This document shows positions 7,950-16,383 of a DNA stretch of 44,279 nt, piece after piece. The DNA comes from Anaerorhabdus sp036637135 (GTDB taxonomy: Bacteria; Bacillota_I; Bacilli_A; Erysipelotrichales; Erysipelotrichaceae): positions 1 to 44,279 of the forward strand of contig NZ_JAVWNC010000015.1 of NCBI RefSeq assembly GCF_036637135.1, read 5' to 3'. Position numbers and translations under genes: made by a program. Each line of letters starts with the position of its first letter. Within the stretch, counting starts at the first letter, position 1. Under the pieces are notes generated by a model. The model made no database searches, was not told the origin of the DNA, and saw nothing but the letters and a program-made list of their open reading frames with translations.

Positions 7950-8588
7950 ATGAGTAACTATAGTAAAATAAAGCATGATTTATTCAATCAAAAACTAATT
8001 GTTGTGAGCAAAAAAAGAAGCATTGAACAAATACAAAGCTATTATGACCTTGGTGAACGTAGTTTTGGTGAAAATCGCTACGATGAACTTATCGATAAGG
8101 CTAAGGCTTTACCAAAAGATATCGAATGGCATTTTATTGGGCATCTACAACGTAATAAGGTGAAATATGTTCTACCCTATGTAAGTCTTATTCAATCAGT
8201 TGAAAGTATGGAACTTGTTCAAATAATTGATAAAGAAGCAAAGAAATTAAATCGTATTATACCTATACTGATTCAATTTAACTTTGCAAAAGAGGATACA
8301 AAAAGTGGATTACCTCATAACGAAGCAATCCCATTTATTACTGAATGTTTAAATTATTCCCATGTTCAAGTGAAAGGTATCATGTGTATGGGTCCACACA
8401 CTGAGGATATTAGTGCAATTGAACATGTATTTGAAGAAGCTCATCAATGCTTCCTTGAACTTCAAAATCATTTTGGTAGAGATATCATTACTGAATGTTC
8501 AATGGGTATGAGTGATGATTACAACCTTGCCATTCAGCATGGTTCTACCATGGTGAGAATTGGTTCTATCCTATTTAACGAAAAGTAG
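7950..8588 (+). CDS. yggS: YggS/PROSC-family pyridoxal phosphate homeostasis protein
   Basis: A 212-residue member of the YggS/PLPBP family, a single-domain alanine-racemase-like barrel that binds PLP without known catalysis and keeps B6 pools balanced. Family signatures are clear: LIVVSKKRS with the PLP lysine, GERSFGENRYDEL, WHFIGHLQRNKVKYV, IQSVES, the MCMGPHT stretch and SMGMSDDY, then VRIGSILF at the end. The start is 7950, with GGGTGGGTGAT as SD; an in-frame GTG at 7938 lies inside that SD. Its stop codon is part of the following terminator. Confidence 0.95.
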   Translation: MSNYSKIKHDLFNQKLIVVSKKRSIEQIQSYYDLGERSFGENRYDELIDKAKALPKDIEWHFIGHLQRNKVKYVLPYVSLIQSVESMELVQIIDKEAKKLNRIIPILIQFNFAKEDTKSGLPHNEAIPFITECLNYSHVQVKGIMCMGPHTEDISAIEHVFEEAHQCFLELQNHFGRDIITECSMGMSDDYNLAIQHGSTMVRIGSILFNEK

Positions 8589-8605
8589 ATTATTCTACTT
8601 TTTTT
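8581..8605. terminator. Bidirectional terminator between yggS and the convergent membrane protein gene
   Basis: AAGTAGA (8583-8589), loop TTAT, TCTACTT (8594-8600), flanked by A and T runs. The left arm contains the yggS TAG stop. It serves both convergent genes. Confidence 0.75.
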
Positions 8606-8939
8606 ATTTGAAGAAGCTCCATCCACAAAATACGTAAAATAAATAAATGACAAATCCTTGAATACCCACAACATCAAATGCATATTTAAGTTGAGGCAAC
8701 ACAATATAACCTAGATCCCAAAAAATAAAGAAAATGAAAAAGAAGGCAACAATAAACTTTTGTATCCACCCATTACTTCTCTTACCATAGTGAAGACTAA
8801 CTCCAAACGCAAAACAAGTCGCTGCAATTAAAACTATAATTACTTCTCTTGGTACATAAGCGTTTAAAAATCTAACTAATAATCCACCTACAATCATGAT
8901 ACAAAGTGGATATCCAACATTCTTCCAAAAATTATTCAT
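8604..8939 (-). CDS. Small integral membrane protein, unknown function
   Basis: A 111-residue protein with four predicted membrane segments (about 10-27, 33-50, 62-82 and 88-108) and almost no soluble part. I do not recognise a family. The start at 8939 is chosen for the GGGGTGAT SD directly upstream; an in-frame ATG at 8963 lies before that SD. It is monocistronic, convergent with yggS and divergent from the aminotransferase. Confidence 0.7.
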   Translation of the reverse strand: MNNFWKNVGYPLCIMIVGGLLVRFLNAYVPREVIIVLIAATCFAFGVSLHYGKRSNGWIQKFIVAFFFIFFIFWDLGYIVLPQLKYAFDVVGIQGFVIYLFYVFCGWSFFK

Positions 8940-9001
8940 ACTATCACCCCTTGAATACCTCATTAGTTTACATGATTCTTCTCATTTTATCTAGACTATT
9001 C

Positions 9002-9030
9002 TTGATTTTGATGGGTTCTACTTCTATACT
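9002..9030 (+). promoter_or_regulatory. Promoter of the aminotransferase gene
   Basis: TTGATT (9002-9007), exactly 17 bp, TATACT (9025-9030), followed by a short leader and the AGAAGAGG SD. Confidence 0.65.
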
Positions 9031-9057
9031 TATAGATAAGATAGAAGAGGTATGAAT

Positions 9058-10284
9058 ATGACATTTACTAGAAAAGTTGCAGATTTAGTTCCTATTGAAG
9101 ATACAGTATTTGCCGTTGTAGACTTGGCGAACAAAGAGGCACAACGCATTGGACCAGAGAATGTAGTTAACGCTACCATTGGCGCATTATATGATGAAAA
9201 AGGCGAATTAGTTGCCTATAAAAGTGTATTCGATCATTACAATCTAATTTCAAATAAAATAAAAGCTAAATATGCTGCAAGTTTTGTAGGTAATGATTCT
9301 TATCGTAACCAAGTATATCAATGGGTAACACAAGGTGCAGATATCCATTTAGCACACCGTGTTATCGCTACTCCTGGTGGAAGTGGTGCTGTTAGTATGA
9401 CTTTCTCAAATATACTAGATGCAAACGAAACAGTCATTCTACCTCATATTGCTTGGGGTAGTTATAAATTAATGGCTACTCAAAATAATTTTGATGTCAA
9501 AACATATTCATTATTTGAAGGCGATCATTTCAATTTAGACTCATTCAAATTTGTATGTAGCGAAGTATTAAATAAACAAAAGAAGTTATTAGTCGTAATT
9601 AATGATCCTTGTCATAATCCAACTGGATATTCTATGACAAGAAAGGAATGGGACGAAGTAATTTCTTTCCTAAATAAATGTTCTGAAATAGGCCCTGTTG
9701 TCTTAATTGATGATATTGCCTATATTGATTATGCTTATGATATCCCTCAATCACGAAAAGTTATGGAAGCTTTTAATCATATTTCTGATAATGTACTTAT
9801 CAGCGTTGCATTTAGCTCTTCTAAGACTTGTACATCTTATGGATTACGTTGTGGTGCGGCGGTACTATTAGCGAAGAAAGAAGAAAGTGTTCGTGAAGTT
9901 GAAATTGTATTTGAAAAACATGCAAGAGCTGTTTGGAGTAATATACCAAATGCAGCAATGGACAACTTTACTTGGGTAACTACGGATAACTATTTTAATT
10001 TCTTATCAGAGAAACAAGACTACATTGATTTACTTAAAGAAAGAAGTTCAATCTTCATGGAAGAAGCAAGCAAAGTTGGTTTAGATGTTTATCCATATAA
10101 AGAAGGATTCTTCATTACAGTAAAATGTAAAGACAACAAACAACGTGACGCATTACATGAACAACTCATCAAGCATCACATCTTTACAGTAAAAGTAAAT
10201 CTTGGTATTCGTGTTGCGATATGTTCGTGCTCAATTGAAAAAACAAAAGGACTTGCAACGGCGATAAAAATGTTAATTGATTAA
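9058..10284 (+). CDS. Class I/II PLP-dependent aminotransferase (aromatic/aspartate-like)
   Basis: A 408-residue fold-type I aminotransferase. Visible are the glycine-rich ATPGGSGAV segment, NDPCHNPTGY (the Asn and substrate-site block), the Asp in VVLIDDIAYIDYAY, the PLP lysine in AFSSSKTCTSYGLRCG and the C-terminal arginine in LGIRVAIC. The overall style is that of the aspartate/aromatic group (TyrB-like), so transfer between aromatic or acidic amino acids and 2-oxoglutarate is likely; exact specificity is uncertain. I prefer the ATG at 9058, 7 nt after AGAGG, over the one at 9052, which is only 1 nt away. Confidence 0.85.
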   Translation: MTFTRKVADLVPIEDTVFAVVDLANKEAQRIGPENVVNATIGALYDEKGELVAYKSVFDHYNLISNKIKAKYAASFVGNDSYRNQVYQWVTQGADIHLAHRVIATPGGSGAVSMTFSNILDANETVILPHIAWGSYKLMATQNNFDVKTYSLFEGDHFNLDSFKFVCSEVLNKQKKLLVVINDPCHNPTGYSMTRKEWDEVISFLNKCSEIGPVVLIDDIAYIDYAYDIPQSRKVMEAFNHISDNVLISVAFSSSKTCTSYGLRCGAAVLLAKKEESVREVEIVFEKHARAVWSNIPNAAMDNFTWVTTDNYFNFLSEKQDYIDLLKERSSIFMEEASKVGLDVYPYKEGFFITVKCKDNKQRDALHEQLIKHHIFTVKVNLGIRVAICSCSIEKTKGLATAIKMLID

Positions 10285-10292
10285 GAAAAGAA

Positions 10293-10319
10293 GGACGATG
10301 AGAAACTCATCGCCCTTTT
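10293..10319. terminator. Terminator hairpin after the aminotransferase gene
   Basis: GGACGATGAG, loop AAA, CTCATCGCCC (one mismatch), then TTTT on the plus strand. It overlaps the last codons of the convergent PHP gene. Confidence 0.7.
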
Positions 10320-11287
10320 ATTGTGATTGCATTACTCCATGCAATACATCCATTTTCATCAACACATTCAACACGTCCATAAACTTCGTGTCCTCTGAGT
10401 TTGTAGTTTGCTTTCTCAAGTAATTCACCAGGTAGTGCCCTTACAGTTAGACCATCTCCCACACGATTACCTACTATAAAACGTATTTCCTTAACCTTTG
10501 AACAAGTGATATATAAGGCATCCTCATCAATTCCAAAATCAATAATAGTTGGACCTGATGATGAATAAAAGTTACCATCTAATAAGCTTTGCACAATCGA
10601 TTCGTGTGTTAATTGTGGTGCTTGCACCATAACATATCCTCCTCCTGAATCTGGAAGACGTGGGTTATTGTGATTGTCATCCGTCGCAACACACGGCATC
10701 ATCATTCCTCTTCTTAAAAGAATATCCCAATGCAATGTGTCATATCCTGTATTGCTTTCTAATTCAGTTCCATAGTTAAAGATTTCTAAAGCCCAACAAT
10801 TTTGTGTGTTTATAAAATCATCTTGATCAACTCTTGACCAAACAGGATGATTCATCATCACAAACATACCATAAGAGCGCAATTGGTCGCACATTTCTTG
10901 CGCAACTTCTTGCCCTTTCCACTCACCCAAATACTTTCTTGGAGTTAATCGTGTTCCACTTTCTAAGTTCTTTAATTTATTTAGTTGCATTTCTTTTGTT
11001 CCAAGAAAACCATTCATATGGTGGCACTTAATTGAATAGGAATTGTCACTTGTTTTTAGATATGCGGATAGTTCAATACCAGGTAACGTAATAAAGTTTT
11101 CATCATCTAATTCTTCTCGATGATCAAAGTATGCATCGTGATCCGTTAAACTTATAAATTGATAACCAAGATTTTGATACAATTCCTTTGATTGAATTGG
11201 ATCTAATTTTCCATCAGATAATGTTGTGTGTGAATGAAGATTTCCCTTATACCATTCACCATTGCCTTTAAATATACTTTTTTTCAT
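10307..11287 (-). CDS. PHP-domain protein, CehA/McbA-like
   Basis: A 326-residue protein with an N-terminal PHP fold: YKGNLHSHTTLSDG (H-x-H), ISLTDHDAY, GIELSA, a His in KCHHMNGF, MMNHPVWSR and ATDDNHNN. The C-terminal third (about 240-326) is a small beta-rich domain, as in the CehA/McbA branch. These enzymes hydrolyse phosphoesters or related bonds using bound metals; the substrate is unknown. It is only distantly similar to the PHP protein at 7013-7891. The SD is weak (GAGAGAG). A 17-bp palindrome lies just upstream. Confidence 0.8.
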   Translation of the reverse strand: MKKSIFKGNGEWYKGNLHSHTTLSDGKLDPIQSKELYQNLGYQFISLTDHDAYFDHREELDDENFITLPGIELSAYLKTSDNSYSIKCHHMNGFLGTKEMQLNKLKNLESGTRLTPRKYLGEWKGQEVAQEMCDQLRSYGMFVMMNHPVWSRVDQDDFINTQNCWALEIFNYGTELESNTGYDTLHWDILLRRGMMMPCVATDDNHNNPRLPDSGGGYVMVQAPQLTHESIVQSLLDGNFYSSSGPTIIDFGIDEDALYITCSKVKEIRFIVGNRVGDGLTVRALPGELLEKANYKLRGHEVYGRVECVDENGCIAWSNAITIKGR

Positions 11288-11302
11288 GATTATTCTCTCT
11301 CA

Positions 11303-11327
11303 GATTTATTCAATAAATCATATTATA
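11303..11327 (-). promoter_or_regulatory. -10 element and 17-bp palindrome upstream of the PHP gene
   Basis: Minus-strand TATAAT at 11327-11322 is followed at once by GATTTATTGAATAAATC (11319-11303), a perfect inverted repeat with a 1-bp centre. The palindrome covers the expected transcription start, the position of a repressor operator, though a small RNA hairpin is also possible. No good -35 is seen. Confidence 0.4.
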
Positions 11328-11928
11328 ATATCTTAAATAATTCCTTTAAATTCAAGATTTTGTAATCCGCTAAATGATTACTATCTTTCATTTCTTGATT
11401 TCGTTGAATCCAAACAGTATGCATATTGCATTTTTTTGCAGGTTCAATATCATTATCAATGCGATCTCCAATCATTATCGCTTGTTGAGGGCTACACCCT
11501 GAACGACTTAATGCTAATTCAAATATTCTTAAATCCGGTTTTTCAATACCTTCTTCGGCAGATGAAACAATCACATCAAAATAATGAAGGATTCCTTGAC
11601 GCTCTAATCGCTTTGATAAGCCTAACAATTGATTCGCAATGATACCCAATTTATATTTGTTTTTCAAATAATCCAATACTTCAATCGTATCTTTGTAAAG
11701 TTCTTCTCGATCACTTACCCAGGGTTTTCTTGCTAGTTGATAATACTCACAAGCACCACGATATCCTGGTTTACCATCAAGTAATAATTCTTCTATCTTT
11801 TCATAGAAAGTATCAAAAGAAATATTTGTTCCCTCAATTGTATTTTTGATTTGCATATGAAATGCATTGATCTCATCTACCAAAGTAGAGCCCACATCGA
11901 AGAATATCCATTCAATATTATCATTCAT
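11323..11928 (-). CDS. HAD-superfamily hydrolase with altered motifs I and II
   Basis: A 201-residue HAD subfamily IA protein with a helical cap (about 20-85). Motif I is FFDVGSTLVD: the nucleophile Asp is kept but the second Asp is Gly. Motif II reads IIANQ where Ser or Thr is usual; motif III Lys (EKPDLRIFELAL) and motif IV GDRIDND are intact. A DxG motif I also occurs in YihX-type phosphatases, so activity is still possible. Phosphatase on a small metabolite is the likely role. The gene starts 2 nt after threonine aldolase with no clear SD, suggesting translational coupling. Confidence 0.8.
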   Translation of the reverse strand: MNDNIEWIFFDVGSTLVDEINAFHMQIKNTIEGTNISFDTFYEKIEELLLDGKPGYRGACEYYQLARKPWVSDREELYKDTIEVLDYLKNKYKLGIIANQLLGLSKRLERQGILHYFDVIVSSAEEGIEKPDLRIFELALSRSGCSPQQAIMIGDRIDNDIEPAKKCNMHTVWIQRNQEMKDSNHLADYKILNLKELFKIL

Positions 11929-11930
11929 AT

Positions 11931-12986
11931 TTATTTAACGTTTTTTAAACATGATTTGATAGTTTTGATGAGATTATCGCAGTCTTTCTTTTCAACCCAA
12001 TAATGCGTTACAATACGAAACTGTTGATCACAACTTGGGTTAATTAGAATTTTATTTTTATTGCATAAATCCATAAATTTCTTTTCACTAAATTTCTTCT
12101 TATCAAATTTAAAGAAAACCATATTGATTTGAACATTTTCTACATTCACTTCAATTCCATCAAGTTTTGCAAGTTCAGTTGCAATATATTTTGCATGATC
12201 ATGATCTTCTTTTAGTCGTTTTGTCATCTTCTTTAGTGCTACAAGTCCACATGCTGCCATCATACCTGCTTGGCGAGTTCCTCCCCCAATCATTTTTCTA
12301 TGACGTCTTGCTGTTTCAATAAATTCTTTGCTTCCAACGATCATTGACCCATAAGGTGCAGATAATCCTTTTGATAAACAAAAAGTTACACTATCCGTAT
12401 ATTTTGCAATCTCCTTCACATCACATTTTAATGCTGTTGCCGCATTAAAAACACGGGCACCATCAAGATGTAGTTTTAAATTGTATTTCTTTGCCATTTC
12501 ATAGTTCGCTTTCATGATATCAAGTGGAATAACTAACCCATTTGATAATGCATTTTCCATACTAACTAATGTTGTTTTTGGCTCATGAATATCATCCGCA
12601 CGAATACTCTTTTCAATATCTTCAGGATAGATAAAATCATTCTCATGACAAATCACTCTTGGCATAACTTGGCATATTTGTGCGATACCTGCTTGTTCAT
12701 GTGTAATGATGTGGTTATTGTAACCTGTAATAATTTCTTCACCACGATTTGTGTGTGACCAAATAGAAAGTAAATTGCCCATGGTTCCACTACTTACAAA
12801 TAACCCTGCTTCCTTACCTAACATCTTCGCTGCTAATGCTTCAAGTTCAATAACAGTTGGATCATCCCCATAAACATCATCTCCAACTTTTGCATTCATC
12901 ATTGCATTTCTCATTTCTTGAGTTGGAAATGTAACGGTGTCACTTCTGAAATCCATAAATTTCATTCCATTTTTTTCTTTACGCAT
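11931..12986 (-). CDS. ltaE: Low-specificity L-threonine aldolase
   Basis: A 351-residue fold-type I PLP enzyme that cleaves threonine or allo-threonine to glycine and acetaldehyde. Family signatures are FRSDTVTFPTQEMRNAM at the start, VGDDVYGDDPTV, GTMGNLLSI, LHLDGARVFNAA, the PLP lysine in VTFCLSKGLSAPYG, and RKMIGGGTRQAG. The start at 12986 has AAAGGAGA 7 nt upstream. It is followed closely by the HAD gene; the nrdG terminator lies upstream. Confidence 0.93.
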   Translation of the reverse strand: MRKEKNGMKFMDFRSDTVTFPTQEMRNAMMNAKVGDDVYGDDPTVIELEALAAKMLGKEAGLFVSSGTMGNLLSIWSHTNRGEEIITGYNNHIITHEQAGIAQICQVMPRVICHENDFIYPEDIEKSIRADDIHEPKTTLVSMENALSNGLVIPLDIMKANYEMAKKYNLKLHLDGARVFNAATALKCDVKEIAKYTDSVTFCLSKGLSAPYGSMIVGSKEFIETARRHRKMIGGGTRQAGMMAACGLVALKKMTKRLKEDHDHAKYIATELAKLDGIEVNVENVQINMVFFKFDKKKFSEKKFMDLCNKNKILINPSCDQQFRIVTHYWVEKKDCDNLIKTIKSCLKNVK

Positions 12987-13013
12987 AAGATTTCTCCTTT
13001 TCCTATCATTATA

Positions 13014-13037
13014 AAAGACAATCCATAGATTGTCTTT
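13014..13037 (-). terminator. Hairpin terminator after nrdG
   Basis: AAAGACAATC (13014-13023), loop CATA, GATTGTCTTT (13028-13037): a perfect 10-bp stem with a short T run on the minus strand. It overlaps the nrdG stop codon and separates nrdDG from threonine aldolase. Confidence 0.65.
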
Positions 13038-13536
13038 AGTTAATTTGCGTAATTACCTTTGTTTCTCGTGTTTTTTGTACATCAATACATCGTTGATTAC
13101 TAGAACCCTTGAATTTAAGCTCCAATGATTTTAAACCATTCATAAACTTACCATCAACCAATACATCAATCAGTTCTATGAATTGGTGAATTGAATCATC
13201 ACTAGAATCCAATAATTCTTCCCAAGTATATCCTGAGTAACACCAAACATCCAAACCAAGTAACTTTGCATAGCGAGCTATTTCTATACATTGTTTAGCT
13301 TGTAACATAGGTTCACCACCAGAAAATGTAATCCCTGTATGATAATCATATTCTTTTATTTCTTTGCATAACAAATCAATGTCAACTTCTTGCCCCTCAT
13401 TAAAATCATGTGATTGCGGGTTATGGCAACCTGGGCAATGATGAGGACAACCTTGTGTCCATACAACTAGCCTAAGTCCTGGACCATCAACGATACTATC
13501 TGTTTGTAAAGAAGATGCTAGTCTAATTTTTGCCAT
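13036..13536 (-). CDS. nrdG: Anaerobic ribonucleotide reductase activating protein
   Basis: A 166-residue radical-SAM enzyme that places the glycyl radical on NrdD using S-adenosylmethionine and a 4Fe-4S cluster. The cluster motif is GCPHHCPGCHNPQSH (CxxxCxxC) near residue 30, followed by ITFSGGEPM (the SAM-binding GGE). Length matches the family. It overlaps the 3' end of nrdD by 14 bases and has an SD within it, so the pair is co-translated. It must be needed together with NrdD under oxygen-free growth. Confidence 0.95.
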   Translation of the reverse strand: MAKIRLASSLQTDSIVDGPGLRLVVWTQGCPHHCPGCHNPQSHDFNEGQEVDIDLLCKEIKEYDYHTGITFSGGEPMLQAKQCIEIARYAKLLGLDVWCYSGYTWEELLDSSDDSIHQFIELIDVLVDGKFMNGLKSLELKFKGSSNQRCIDVQKTRETKVITQIN

Positions 13537-15778
13537 GCTTAACGCGGTCTCTTACTTCCGCAAGTTTAGCATTATTGAAACGATCTAATGTACCTACTAA
13601 GTAACCTGTAATACGACGAATTCTTTCAAATGGAATTTCTTCTTCTTTGCGATGACATTGAGGACATTCATCATTAATAATGCCATTATATCCACACACT
13701 GGATCACGATCCAATGGATGATTAATTGCACCATACCCAATGTTTGCATCTCTCATAATACGTACAATCTTTTCGAATGCTTCTAAATTATTTGCCATAT
13801 CACCATCAACTTCAACATAAGAAATATGTCCACCATTTGTATACTCATGGTAAGGAGCCTCTATTTCAAGTTTACGTTTGATATTGATTGGATAATAAAC
13901 TGGCACATGGAATGAATTTGTATAGTAATCTCTTTCTGTTACATTCGGAATAGGTCCATAAACTTCATTATCAATCTTGATGAATCTACCTGATAATCCT
14001 TCTGCAGGTGTTGCGATAAGAGAAAAGTTAAGCCCTGTTTCTTTACTATATTCATCACATAAGTCACGCATTCTTTTTACAATACTTAAACCAAGTTGTT
14101 GTGATTCTTCACTTTCACCATGGTGTTTACCTGTTAAGGCAACTAAACATTCTGCAAGTCCAATAAATCCAATTGTAAGTGTTCCTTGTTTTAATACAGA
14201 AGCAACTGAATCTTCCATATCCAATTTTTCTGAACCCTTCCAATTGCCTTGAGCCATCAAGAATGGGAAGTTCTTTACTTTCTTTTGACATTGAACTTTA
14301 TAACGTTCTATCAATTGACCTTTAATTAGTTCCATTTTTGAATCAAGTTCTTCAAAGAAGCCATTCATATCATCTTTGCCTAAACCATGCTTAATACCTA
14401 AACGAGGTAAGTTGATTGAAGTAAAACTTAAGTTACCTCTACCTACAACAACTTCATCTTCTGGACAAGCACTATTTCCAATTACACGTGTTCTACAACC
14501 CATATAAGCTATTTCAGTTTCAGGTCTACCTTCTTTGTAATATTGTTTATTAAATGGTGCATCAATGAATGCAAAGTTTGGAAACATTCTCTTTGATGAA
14601 CAACGAATAGCTAATTTGAATAAATCATAGTTTACATCTTCAGGATTATAGTTATTTCCTTCTTTTACTTTAAAGATAAGAATTGGGAAAATTGGTGTTT
14701 CATGATTACCAAGTCCACTTTCCATCGCTAGTAGTAAATTACGAGAAACCATTCTTCCCGATTCACTTGTACAAGTTCCAAAGTTGATTGAACTAAATGG
14801 TACTTGTGCTCCTGCACGAGAATGCATTGTATTCAAGTTATGAATTAAACCTTCCATTGCTTGATATGTTTCTCTTTCTGTTCTTTGCATTACTTTTTCG
14901 AATATTTTTTCTGTATTTTCTACACATACTAAATCAGTACATGTCTCAATTGCCTCATTAATCGTTTTTAACTCTTCTTCTGTGTAGTGATTCGTAAAAT
15001 CTTGATAATCCACTAACACATGATGATAATTCTTTTTGAATGAACAAAGAACACCCATTGATAAATAATAATCAAACAAAGGAATTGCTTGTCCACCATG
15101 TTGGTCATTTTGGTTTGATTGAATCGCAATCGCTGTTAATGACGCATAAGATCCAATACTTTTTGGTTCTCTTAAAAAACCATGACCTGTGTTAAATCCA
15201 TCTTTAAATAGTTGATCCAAATTAATTTGAAGACAAGTAGTTGTACCCATTGGATAAAAGTCCATATCATGAATATGGATATCTCCAAAATCATGAGCAT
15301 CTCCATAACGTTTATCTAAACAATATGCTCCTGTATAAGCTTTTGATAAAGTACTACCGTACTTCAACATTAACCCCATTGCAGTATCACCGTTGATATT
15401 TGCGTTTTCTCTTTTTTCATCTACTTCGCTTGCTTCTTTGATTCCAAAATTTTCCAATGTTTTCATTAACTTGTGTTCTTTTGATGAGAAACACTCACGA
15501 GCTAATGTTCTTTTTTGACGATATTGTTTGAATCTTTTATATTCAGCTACAAATTGATTTTCAACATATGATTCTTCTACAATATCTTGAATTCTTTCAA
15601 TCTCAATTTTGTTTACATTTAATTCTTTGATTTTTTCCATGACACTAATGCAAATCTTATCCACATCAGTTTGAATATTATCTTGATTAATAAATGCTTT
15701 CTCAATTGCTTTTTCAATTTTCTCACGATTAAATTGAACGATTCTACCATCGCGCTTAATTACTTCAATATTTTCCAT
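13523..15778 (-). CDS. nrdD: Anaerobic (class III) ribonucleoside-triphosphate reductase
   Basis: A 751-residue class III reductase making deoxynucleotides without oxygen. The ATP-cone occupies the N-terminus (IEVIKRDGRIVQFNREKIEKA). The central barrel carries AYMGCRTRVIGNSAC. Near the C-terminus come the zinc site (CGYNGIINDECPQCH) and the glycyl-radical loop RRITGYLVGTLDRFN. Full length and intact. SD is AAAGGGAG, 7 nt before ATG 15778. The leader is a cobalamin riboswitch, so expression should fall when B12 is plentiful and a B12-dependent reductase can take over. Confidence 0.95.
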   Translation of the reverse strand: MENIEVIKRDGRIVQFNREKIEKAIEKAFINQDNIQTDVDKICISVMEKIKELNVNKIEIERIQDIVEESYVENQFVAEYKRFKQYRQKRTLARECFSSKEHKLMKTLENFGIKEASEVDEKRENANINGDTAMGLMLKYGSTLSKAYTGAYCLDKRYGDAHDFGDIHIHDMDFYPMGTTTCLQINLDQLFKDGFNTGHGFLREPKSIGSYASLTAIAIQSNQNDQHGGQAIPLFDYYLSMGVLCSFKKNYHHVLVDYQDFTNHYTEEELKTINEAIETCTDLVCVENTEKIFEKVMQRTERETYQAMEGLIHNLNTMHSRAGAQVPFSSINFGTCTSESGRMVSRNLLLAMESGLGNHETPIFPILIFKVKEGNNYNPEDVNYDLFKLAIRCSSKRMFPNFAFIDAPFNKQYYKEGRPETEIAYMGCRTRVIGNSACPEDEVVVGRGNLSFTSINLPRLGIKHGLGKDDMNGFFEELDSKMELIKGQLIERYKVQCQKKVKNFPFLMAQGNWKGSEKLDMEDSVASVLKQGTLTIGFIGLAECLVALTGKHHGESEESQQLGLSIVKRMRDLCDEYSKETGLNFSLIATPAEGLSGRFIKIDNEVYGPIPNVTERDYYTNSFHVPVYYPINIKRKLEIEAPYHEYTNGGHISYVEVDGDMANNLEAFEKIVRIMRDANIGYGAINHPLDRDPVCGYNGIINDECPQCHRKEEEIPFERIRRITGYLVGTLDRFNNAKLAEVRDRVKHGKN

Positions 15779-15784
15779 GTGTTA

Positions 15785-15945
15785 TGCTCCCTTTTCTAAT
15801 GGTAGAGAAACCTAGTTGCTTTTACAGTATTTCGACTTGAGTTCATCCTACTTTTCACCTTCCCGTAATAAATACAGTGGTTATTGAATTTCGTCCCTTT
15901 CACGGCTGCTAGGTCAGTTCTAGATTTACACTAGATTCCTGTCTC
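15785..15945 (-). ncRNA. Cobalamin riboswitch before nrdDG
   Basis: On the minus strand the B12-element blocks appear in order: GTGTAAATC, ACTGACC, GCAGCCGTGA, then AACCACTG and CGGGAAGG. Loop L5 carries ACCTAG (15914-15909), complementary to CTAGGT (15815-15810) downstream, the expected L5-L13 kissing pair. The canonical 3' block GCCxGxAGACCTGCC of the other copy is poorly matched here (GGATGAACTCAAGTC). I see no terminator before nrdD; TTCTCT can pair with the AGGGAG SD, so control is probably translational. Confidence 0.85.
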
Positions 15946-15954
15946 TATTCTATT

Positions 15955-16383
15955 TTAGTTAAAACTATCAACAAGATTAAATGTGAAGTTATCTCCATCT
16001 TTAATCATTGTTTCATCTATACCCATGCACATACCTTGAGCTTTACATGATTCGTTGTTATCAGATTCATATAACCACCAAGGTCCTGCTTCTTGTGATC
16101 CTTGCTCAACACCACATAACGATACGATAAAACGACCATATGAACTATCTTCTGTTACCATTTGAACATCTTTTGCTTCAGCTAAAGCATCTCCTAAAGT
16201 TTCTGCATCAGTGTGAATTGTACCATTATATAATTCCTTATTTTCGATTGTATCCATTACTACAATGTTTAATGCTTTTTCTCCTACTTGCGCATCTTGT
16301 TTTGGCATTAATTGGTTAAAGCCAAAGATAGCCAATAAAGCTACAACTGCGATCGATAATGCGATAATTATTTTCTTTTTCAT
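15955..16383 (-). CDS. Membrane-anchored DUF4430 (transcobalamin C-terminal-like) protein
   Basis: A 142-residue protein: a hydrophobic anchor at 4-22 with no lipobox Cys, then one extracellular DUF4430-type domain. Matching features are TDAETLGDALAEA, YGRFIVSLCGVEQGSQ, GPWWLYESDNNES and KDGDNFTFNLV. The domain is related to the C-terminal half of vertebrate B12 carriers and is frequent beside cobalamin importers. Here it follows an ECF S component in a B12-riboswitch operon, so capture of cobalamin or a corrinoid at the cell surface is likely. The start at 16383 overlaps the S-component stop as ATGA, with SD GGGAGA. Confidence 0.82.
   Translation of the reverse strand: MKKKIIIALSIAVVALLAIFGFNQLMPKQDAQVGEKALNIVVMDTIENKELYNGTIHTDAETLGDALAEAKDVQMVTEDSSYGRFIVSLCGVEQGSQEAGPWWLYESDNNESCKAQGMCMGIDETMIKDGDNFTFNLVDSFN

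Noticed and set aside
13977..14252. Plus-strand open frame of 91 codons inside nrdD
   Set aside because: nrdD is intact and strongly conserved over this stretch; the antisense frame has no start signal.
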